NCBI GenBank assembly: GCA_009602725.1
Contig: WELB01000033.1
Span: 187,783 to 199,586 of the forward strand
Length of the DNA stretch: 11,804 bases
Source: Spirogloea muscicola
Lineage: Eukaryota; Streptophyta; Zygnematophyceae; Spirogloeales; Spirogloeaceae
Direction of reading: 5' to 3'
Shown: in pieces, positions 6,101-11,804 of the stretch
Position numbering within the stretch: position 1 is the first letter of the stretch
Layout of the letters: every line of letters begins with the position of its first letter
Program-made: the position numbers and the translations under genes
The notes under the pieces: model-generated
Databases searched by the model: none
What the model was told of the DNA's origin: nothing
The model's input: the letters and a program-made list of their open reading frames with translations, nothing else

Positions 6101-8831
6101 CAGCCAGCTGGAGGTCAAGATTCAACCTTGGGCGTCCATCTATGTATGGAAGGAGCATCCTGCTTGGTGAGCATGTGCAATCCTACTTGCGCAGTGGGGG
6201 TTCAAGCTTGCATCAGCCAGCGAGATGGGCTATGTGCTTTTTGAAAGGGGTCGCTCATTCATGTTCTCGCACGGCATGCTGAGTAGAGCTCGCGCTGTGT
6301 GACGGATGACGCACCTGCGTGAGAGACTGCCGTGTGGTGGGCCCTCCGGTGCGGCCGGTGCCAACAACCCATGTGCTGCAACCGCGCGCCCGGGCACCAG
6401 CGTGTCCAGGTACTGGCTCCTGGCCAAGGCCCAAGTCAATCACTATCTGTCATTAGGCGAGCCCCAGCCGGCGGCAGACGGCTGGAAGCTCGGACCAACA
6501 GTCAAGGCATACGTAACACTTAGCACTTGCTAATTACAAGGTTCTGTGTAGGACTTGACAACTGGGGTTCTCTTCTTGCTAGCCAAGGCGGCGGTCCTGC
6601 AACATAGCGGCTGGGCCAACCTAGACTGCGTGAACGGGATGTTTGTAGCGCCACTGTCGTGGTCGGTCCCTGCTGCCGTCATGCGGCCCAGCATGGCGCG
6701 AGCCTCAGGGCAACCGGCGCTGAACGTCTTGAGCTGGATCCACGGCTGGCGACATGGGCATGGAGCAAAGGAAGTCAAGCCTCTTGCATCTGCTGACGGG
6801 CAACCTGAGGCGGCACCGACCGCCGCACTTTGTCTGTGGGCAGCCTGGCTCTCGAGTAAGGGTCCAAGGTTCAAACACCGGCAGTTGCAGCTGATGTTGG
6901 AGGCAATGTACCAAAAGGAGGGAGGTGGGAGGAGGAAGGAGGAGGTAAGATGGAGGTGGATGTAGGGTTTAGAGTTGAAGGGTTTTAGGGTTTGGGGTTT
7001 ATGTGGACTAGTTGGTGCCTCACCTCGGCCTCATCTTGCTGCTTGAGATATGCATGCGACTGCAGCCGGCTCTCCTCCTGGCGCTCAGTCTCCCGCCGCC
7101 GGATGTGCACCTGCCAAGAAGCCCCGCCCCGCCGCCCCGCCGACCACCGCAGCCGACCCATCAGTGCGCCGCAACAGGAGCTGCTAGGCTGACTACCTTC
7201 CTCCCCCTTATCCCTACACGGCCGACGTCCACCACAAGGGATTTGCCGTGGGGCCAGGTACAAAGTCACGGCCTGAGACACGGGCACGACTGGCAGTTTG
7301 CTTCAATTGGCTTCATACGCTTTGAGGGGCTAGTATATATAAGTCAAGGTTGTGGTTTAGGTTAAGGTTTGAGGAACTTGGATTTAGGGTTAGGGCTAGG
7401 ATTCGAGTCTATCACCTGCAACGGGACAAGCTCGTTCTTGGCCTCCAACCCGTCAGCCTCGACCATGATATCGTCAGCGGCAGCCTCCGCAGCGGCGGCG
7501 TCCTCGGCCGCTGCCGCCGTCGGCACGCTAGCGCTCCTGCTGCCATTGGCAGCCGCCGGCCTGGCGGCGTCTGCGTCGTCGAGGTATGCAAGCGACGGCC
7601 GGAGCTGGACGACGGCTCGGAGGGGGTTGAGGTGCAGCTGGCCAACCGCCAGCCGCCGGCCACCACGTTGACGACGGCAGGTGTCAGTGCAGCAGCTGCC
7701 ATGGTGGCAACTGGCGCAGGCCACCGTCCTGGCGGCCATGATCAGCTGACCAAGCTTTGCAGATACACAGGAAAAACCACTGCTTAGAGCTTGACATCAA
7801 GACTAGGTTTCCAGATTTAGGGCCTTGGGACACCACACCTGGTTGCCACATAGAATGCCGACGGCATACGAGGAGGCGGCCATGTTCTGTCGCGACGAGG
7901 TCAGTGTCTGCATCAAACGAGGAGGACGGAGAAGGGGGGGTTGTGGGTATTCAGTCATTCGACCGAGGCTGGGAGGAGGCCAGGGAGGAGGGTGGTGGAG
8001 AAGGACGGAGGGAGGAGGGGTCGCAAGTGGGCGACCTGCTTGTGGATGCGGAGGTGCTCCGGCGCACTGGCGTCGAAGCTTTCACCGGCCACGTCGACGG
8101 CGAGGTCCACCTCCAGGCGGGCTTGCCGCGCCTTCGTCCGCACCTGCAGCGGCGGCGACTTGGCGGCGTTCTCGCGTCGGTCATGTCGGTCTACCACGCA
8201 AAGTTGCCACTAGATGCGAGCGGCAGGAGAGGTGTCGAAGTGGGGTTTAGGTCTAGGGTCTAGGGTTTAGGGTTTGCCTCCTGGCAGCGCTCCTGGACGC
8301 CGTATGGCCGCCATGCCGGGCGCAGCGGGTACTGCAGCAGGTGAAGCTGCGGAGGGAACCATTGGAGTGTATTGTGAGTTATGGAGGGCCTGAGTGGCCA
8401 AGTACAACGGCAAGCACATGGAGAGAGATATACATCCTCTGCTGCTAAGCAGACCCGCTCAGTAACCACGAGTCAGCAGATAGAGGTCGCTAAGTGATGC
8501 CCGAACACTGGACGGCCATTGACAAGGAGGCAGGGCGGGAGTTGGGGGAGGAGGGTCTGCCGAGCAGCTCCGGGCGAGGCGCCATGGCGGAGCTGCCAGA
8601 GCTAGAGGACCCAAATGGCTGCAGCACCTGCGCGTCTCCACCCAGGCTGGGGTTCAGGAAGACGTCGATCTCCCTCACGACGCGATCCGGCGCAGCGCCA
8701 CCGTGGGCATTGCCGCCAGTGCCACTGGCGTCGGCTGGCGCAGGGCCCTTGCCGGCGCCAGTTGCGGCTGCTGCTGAGGCCGGCTCGGTCTTGACGTCCA
8801 CCTTGACGTCCTCCGGGTCACTCCCCCGCAT
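3122..8831 (-). CDS. RPC5: RNA polymerase III subunit RPC5 (POLR3E/Rpc37 family), 14 exons
   Basis: RPC5 pairs with RPC4 in the TFIIF-like subcomplex of RNA polymerase III, which acts in the nucleus on tRNA and 5S genes in initiation, termination and reinitiation. The spliced product is 792 residues (human is about 708). Family landmarks appear in order: DRVVREIDVFLNPSL (49-63), LLQYPLRPAWRPY (71-83), ERCQEVR (87-93), YAVGIL (141-146), HLNPLRAVVQLRPSLAYLDD (152-171), PWIQLK (254-259), VQGCW (382-386), ARDFVL (402-407) and GWEFLESTDRAFLKRHQDV (447-465). A Glu run (about 511-520) and an Ala/Gly/Arg linker (to about 635) follow. Last comes a winged-helix-like part with LPGALRQIFEKYNVC, PFREVVIALL and a C-terminus GGVWVLKPGDGRPSN, as in plant RPC5. 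The start is the first ATG after an in-frame TAG (8909-8907). The family call is firm; the exact N-terminus is less so. Confidence 0.95.
4321..4331 (-). promoter_or_regulatory. RPC5 intron 11 donor with an in-frame stop just inside it
   Basis: Exon 11 ends TGCAC and the donor is GTATGG (GT at 4330-4329). Reading on without splicing adds Tyr and Gly after Thr, then TAG at 4323-4321. Retention would give a protein of about 660 residues lacking the C-terminal winged-helix-like part. Splicing to GCAG|G at 3966 gives NVC-T-LQFINQSLREL, which fits the plant-type C-terminus, so I take splicing as the main form. Confidence 0.75.
6962..7000 (+). repeat. Interstitial TTTAGGG-like repeats in RPC5 intron 6
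   Basis: Degenerate units (GTAGGGTTTAG, GGGTTTTAGGGTTTGGGGTT) read as CCCTAAA-type sequence in the transcript. The array begins about 23 bases inside the intron from its 5' splice site (GAG|GTGAGG at 7023). Confidence 0.85.
7352..7401 (+). repeat. Interstitial TTTAGGG-like repeats in RPC5 intron 5
   Basis: Diverged units (GTGGTTTAGGTTAAGG, GGATTTAGGGTTAGGGCTAG) lie inside the intron, starting about 14 bases from its donor (CAG|GTGATAG at 7415). They have the same orientation as the arrays in introns 2 and 6. A single TTTAGGG unit also sits about 15 bases inside the donor of intron 4 (about 7816-7822). Confidence 0.85.
8242..8277 (+). repeat. Interstitial TTTAGGG-like array abutting the GC donor of RPC5 intron 2
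   Basis: About five units run together on the plus strand (GGGGTTTAGGTCTAGGGTCT then AGGGTTTAGGGTTTGC), the best-preserved array in the window. In the transcript the intron begins GCAAACCCTAAACCC, so the array starts at the splice donor itself. Confidence 0.92.
8276..8277 (-). promoter_or_regulatory. Non-canonical GC splice donor, RPC5 intron 2
   Basis: The exon ends CAGGAG and the intron starts GCAAAC. Joining it to the acceptor CTGCAG|GTGCGG (8143) restores ERCQE-VRTKARQ, aligning with ERCEEVRV-type sequence in plant RPC5. The only nearby GT (GGC|GTCCAG) would delete ERCQE. Confidence 0.8.
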
Positions 8832-8883
8832 GCCGGCGGCGGCGTCGGGCAGCCGGACATTGGGGGCCAGAGCAACGTCCACA

Positions 8884-9268
8884 CCTTCGCTCTCCCCCTC
8901 CCTCGACTACTACATCTCCATCTCTGCGTTCTGCACTCTTACCTCTTCCCTTCTCACTCGGTCTTCTCGCTGCCTCGCACTCGCCTCGCTCTCTGCCTTG
9001 CTCTATGGTCCCACTCCGCACAACACGTACGTACGCTCAGGCTCTCTCACTGTCTCCTGCTCTTCTACTCCTCTTCTACTTCTCCTACACTCGCTGTCTC
9101 CGCTCTCTACCCATCTCCCTCCCTCTTTCGGTTCTTGGCGCGGCGCACGCGCCTTATCTCTCTCCTCCCACTTCGCTCTCTCTCTTTCTCCCTCCCGCCT
9201 TTCCCTGCTTCTTGCCTCCCTGTCTGTCGCCCCTCCTCCCTCCCTCCTATTCATCCCCCCTCCCCCCN

Positions 9269-9305
<37 letters not shown>

Positions 9306-9350
9306 TCCCCCTGTCTCTCCGTCTCCCTCCCACCTCGCTCCTCTCAACTT
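8884..9350 (+). other. Long pyrimidine-rich tract upstream of RPC5
   Basis: About 470 bases are strongly C/T-biased on the plus strand (G/A on the RPC5 transcript strand). They begin about 50 bases before the proposed RPC5 start codon and so cover its probable promoter and 5'UTR. Long open frames through it on both strands are low-complexity artefacts rich in Ser/Leu/Pro or Arg/Glu. I see no clear TATA element. Confidence 0.8.
9268..9302 (+). repeat. CT microsatellite with an ambiguous base
   Basis: An N at 9268 follows a C-run, and about 16 TC units follow it. The N probably marks a polymorphic or unresolved repeat length, so the true tract length is uncertain. Confidence 0.95.
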
Positions 9351-9495
9351 GTCCATTCTTTTGGGCCGGCCTTTCCCAGCCACCAGTCAATCTGGCCGCG
9401 CTTTCTCTCAACCCCGATCTCTGGAAAAGCACTGTTCCAAAGAGATGCAGGTCCTCAGAGGGGGGCGAGGGCTTGGCAAGCCACAAAAGAATGAG
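9349..9495. repeat. Inverted pair of the dispersed hairpin repeat
   Basis: 9349-9382 (CTTGTCCATTCTTTTGGGCC then GGCCTTTCCCAGCC) matches the left-flank element. About 85 bases on, 9463-9495 (GGGCGAGGGCTTGGCAAGCC then ACAAAAGAATGAG) is a diverged copy in the opposite orientation. The element thus sits beside a CT microsatellite on both sides of RPC5. Confidence 0.65.
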
Positions 9496-9499
9496 CAAA

Positions 9500-10677
9500 G
9501 GATCTGAAACAACGTGGAGACAACTATACGTGCATGCTTAGTAGAGAGCAAGCTCATAAATTGGACACTATCAGAAGGGGCCGAAAAGCGGGAGACACAC
9601 AAGCAAGCAAGTATCACGAAGGATGGTCACTTAGTGACTCAAAATCAGCATCCCAGACAATGTGAACAAGGTCCGAAAGGGCCAGTAGGCGCAAAAGCAA
9701 GCCTCTGCCTTTGTTGACTAGAATTTATTGAGCGTCCACCCGAAAAGAGGAAAATTAGCTCATCGTCAATATTAGGCAATGGCTGAGAGAGGCCAGCCAA
9801 ACGGACTGTACAAGGTCCAAAATGGCTGAAAGGCGCAAAAAGTCACGGAACTACTCTCAGTGACTTCTGCGAGGGGGCGCTTAATAACCCTAGTCAGTGC
9901 AGATCAGAATGTACAGAATGGAAAAGTAAGAGATGTAGCTTTTCCCGAAGTAGTAAGTGGCTCTTCAAGCTGGGGCGAGTGCTGCAACGGGCCAGCCCAC
10001 AAAAGGATGCCACATTGCACGAGAGGTCTCCCCAAAGACGGGCGTGACTGTCACAGCTGCATTAGAAGGTGAGCTCTTCCAAGGGGGGCGGGGGCTGTGA
10101 AAAGCCCAGAAAGGCAGTGCAGTCCCAAAGCTTATCAACCCCACAGTACTCATCAAGCAGAGGGATCAGCGATGCATTTTTTTCTGTATGAGATCACCCA
10201 GTCTGAGACTGGAAGACTCTGCTTAAGCAGCTGTGATGCTTTGCACTCTCCTTGGAGATTTAGCATGGGGTTTCAGGTCACGCGCGATGTCCTCTTGCAG
10301 GGACGTCTTTCACGTACGCTGCAGTTCCGTTCATCAGCATAAGACTGCCTCACTTTTCGCAGGGAAGTTTGCCAAGTGCATGGTTGTACCTAAGCTCTCA
10401 GCTCAGTACTTGCACACAGGCATGCTGTCTCTTTGGATCTGATGCATTTGCTTTAGCGTGCCAACACCTTCTCACTCAAGGACAACTTGCCCGATCTCAC
10501 TTCTATCTGAGCATGATATCCGGGTGTTTGCTCCCCCCTTGCCACAAGGAACTGGGTATAACCCAAGCGTACTGCAAGTGGAGGATAAAACCCTCATTTC
10601 ATGAAGGCATGAATGAGAACAAAATAAGAAGAAGAGCAAATGGGGAAGCCTGTCAGCCAGTGTGTTCACGATACATC
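9500..10677. other. Intergenic stretch between RPC5 and psb28 with degenerate repeats
   Basis: No gene recognised. Weak repeats of ACAAGGTCCRAAANGGC followed by GGCGCAAAA occur near 9665-9695 and 9805-9842, with a related GAAGGGGCCGAAAAGCG at 9574-9590. Relatives of the hairpin element occur near 9970-10010 (GGGCCAGCCCACAAAAGGAT) and 10073-10115 (AGCTCTTCCAAGGGGGGCGG then GGGCTGTGAAAAGCCC). The last 200 bases or so before 10678 are probably the psb28 3'UTR and terminator on the minus strand. Confidence 0.5.
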
Positions 10678-11804
10678 TCAATCCTTCTTCTGAAAGCCAA
10701 GGTTGTTGATAGTAGAGTAGCGCTCCATGAAGCGCATGAAGCGGTCCCAGTCACGTGTGTTGCGCATAATGTACTTCGCCTCAATGCGCGCCGGCTTTCC
10801 ATTGACAAACTTGGCGCTCACATCCACCGACTGCTTTGAAGAAGCTTCTGATAATGTTCTTAGTAGGCGCAATGACCACTTGCATGAGCAAAACAAGACA
10901 ATGCTGGACTCAAGAGGACACATTGACATACATACTGCACTAAAAGCATAGCCGCTAGCGCGTGATGCATGCGAGCACTGTGCAAAACGAGCTCATGGCT
11001 AGGAGCATTGAAGGACGTCAAGCAGCACTTGCTTGCAAAGCCAACACCGAGAGCCACCGGTTGCAAGTCGCAATGGCGAAGGCCCTGGTAAGAGCAGACG
11101 CTCGACCTGAAGTATACCCTCCTCGTCGATCATGTAGAGGCCTGTGATGTCACCGAGCTCCCGCGACGAGTCAAAGACAGACGGCTGGTCGAAGACGAAG
11201 GTGGCCACGCCATTCGTCCCATCCCTGCCATGTGCAGCAAAGGCCGGCCGCTCTGAGGCCCTACCCTGCTGGCCAGCCTCGAGCTCTAGGCTGCACTAGC
11301 TGCACGAGCACTAGCACTAGCTGCATGCCGTGCGAGCGAGCTCATCGTCCGGCAGCGACCAAAATGGCGAAATGGCGAAAATGGGATTTGCGGAAGAAGG
11401 CACGAAGGCCTGCTGGGCGTCAGTGCCAAGCTCCCTGCGATCCACCAGGGCGCCCGCACGACTGACGCTGACGCGGGGCCAGGGGCTGGCTGCTTCTCAC
11501 CTGGACCGCGTCAGGCGCACGTCGGGGACCGTCTTCTCGTCGACGCCGCGGATGAACTGGATGGCGGCGGCGGAGCCCGGCGCCGCCATCACCGTCCTTG
11601 CTCTGCGCCGCGCACAGCCCAGAAGAGCAACTAAGGACGAGTTGCTGGATCCATTGATCAACTACAAGCGGTTGTTCGATCCTCGGTGGTCCCCGTCGGC
11701 CGGAGATGATTTTAACCCGGGATGTGGGCGAGGGTTTAGCGAGCACCGGCCAGGCGCGGGCAGCGCGGCGGCGCCGCCGTCGCGGCCCGCCCGGCGGAGG
11801 CGCG
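10678..11804 (-). CDS. psb28: Photosystem II assembly protein Psb28, nuclear-encoded, 5' end missing
   Basis: Psb28 binds photosystem II assembly intermediates (CP47/RC47 side) in the thylakoid and is not kept in the finished complex. Exons on the minus strand: 11804-11747 (tentative), 11630-11501, 11224-11107, 10830-10678 (TGA 10680-10678). Hallmarks: [20 protein letters not shown], then [54 protein letters not shown] and GLGFQKKD. The core is about 117 residues, the usual family length. Before it lies an Ala/Arg-rich stretch ending [10 protein letters not shown], like an algal chloroplast transit peptide with its cleavage site. An in-frame TAG at 11664-11662 means the leader must come by splicing. 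Joining 11747 to 11630 is phase-consistent (G+TT = Val), but that junction is tentative. Introns 11500-11225 and 11106-10831 are both 276 bases. The start codon lies beyond 11804. Confidence 0.93.
11631..11746 (-). other. Tentative psb28 leader intron with a telomere-like unit near its donor
   Basis: The proposed intron begins GTGCTCGCTAAACCCTCG and ends CAACTCGTCCTTAG. It removes an in-frame TAG and joins two Ala/Arg-rich leader segments in phase. The donor (CCG|GTGCTC) is weak; an alternative acceptor is ATCCAG at 11645. One CTAAACCCT unit lies about 7 bases inside the donor, as in several RPC5 introns. Confidence 0.45.

Larger units (their letters stand above)
3122..8831 (-). other. RPC5: Exon-intron map of RPC5
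   Basis: Exons in transcript order: 8831-8628, 8346-8278, 8143-8036, 7907-7839, 7637-7416, 7110-7024, 6745-6621, 6419-6315, 6089-6038, 5669-5436, 5028-4331, 3966-3757, 3547-3427, 3196-3122 (stop TGA 3124-3122). They total 2379 bases, exactly 793 codons. Introns are 128-407 bases and GT-AG, except intron 2 (GC-AG). Introns 7, 8, 11 and 12 are phase 2 and the rest phase 0. Each junction restores a family motif, for example ERCQE|VR across intron 2, SSYAVGILCGNQ|LHLNP across intron 4 and VYQK|VLKEL across intron 13. Exon 10 could instead start at the next AG (5657), losing four residues. Exon 11 is by far the largest and carries the low-complexity linker. Confidence 0.88.

Noticed and set aside
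6855-6885. B-box-like GGTTCAAAC, suggestive of a tRNA or SINE
   Set aside because: No matching A box, no pairing T-stem and no acceptor stem could be found around it, and it lies inside RPC5 intron 6.
8494-9541. Long Ser/Leu/Pro-rich plus-strand frames (337 and 178 codons), and their Arg/Glu-rich minus-strand counterparts
   Set aside because: They are produced by the pyrimidine-rich tract and by antisense reading of RPC5 exon 1, and they cross an N.
10831-11500. Two psb28 introns of identical length (276 bases)
   Set aside because: Their sequences do not look alike when read side by side, so the equal length is probably coincidence.
11420-11746. 108-codon minus-strand frame overlapping psb28
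   Set aside because: It is in a different phase from the clear Psb28 sequence and reads through its splice sites.

Overview
This is nuclear DNA of a photosynthetic eukaryote, most likely a chlorophyte green alga. The genes are cut into small exons by short GT-AG introns (one is GC-AG). Degenerate TTTAGGG (plant/algal-type) telomere repeats lie inside introns. One gene encodes photosystem II protein Psb28 with an Ala/Arg-rich N-terminal leader. Psb28 is nuclear in the green lineage and plastid-encoded in red-lineage algae, so the green lineage is the better fit. No prokaryotic-style operon, rRNA, tRNA, CRISPR array or phage gene was recognised.

Two genes can be reconstructed, both on the minus strand. 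The main one, at 8831..3122, encodes RNA polymerase III subunit RPC5 (POLR3E/Rpc37 family). I resolved it into 14 exons whose splice phases all agree, giving a 792-residue protein. It has the conserved N-terminal RPC4-dimerisation half, a long acidic/Ala-Gly-Arg linker, and a C-terminal winged-helix-like part of the kind seen in plant RPC5. The second, at 11804..10678, is the 3' part of the nuclear psb28 gene in four exons; its start lies beyond the window. The two have unrelated jobs (tRNA/5S transcription in the nucleus; photosystem II assembly in the chloroplast), so their adjacency does not suggest a shared pathway.

Layout: 3-215 (+) is the tail of an unidentified coding exon. 216-700 is a cluster of direct and inverted hairpin repeats ending in a CT microsatellite. 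700-2400 is largely non-coding, with weak open frames and repeat fragments. 2402-2673 (-) is a possible small spliced transcript or a spliced RPC5 3'UTR. 3122-8831 is RPC5. 8884-9350 is a pyrimidine-rich tract (with one N) just upstream of RPC5. 9350-10677 is intergenic DNA carrying relatives of the left-flank repeats. 10678-11804 is psb28.

The most unusual signal is several same-orientation CCCTAAA-type arrays sitting immediately inside the 5' ends of RPC5 introns, one beginning at a GC splice donor. I found no convincing new multi-gene biological system.
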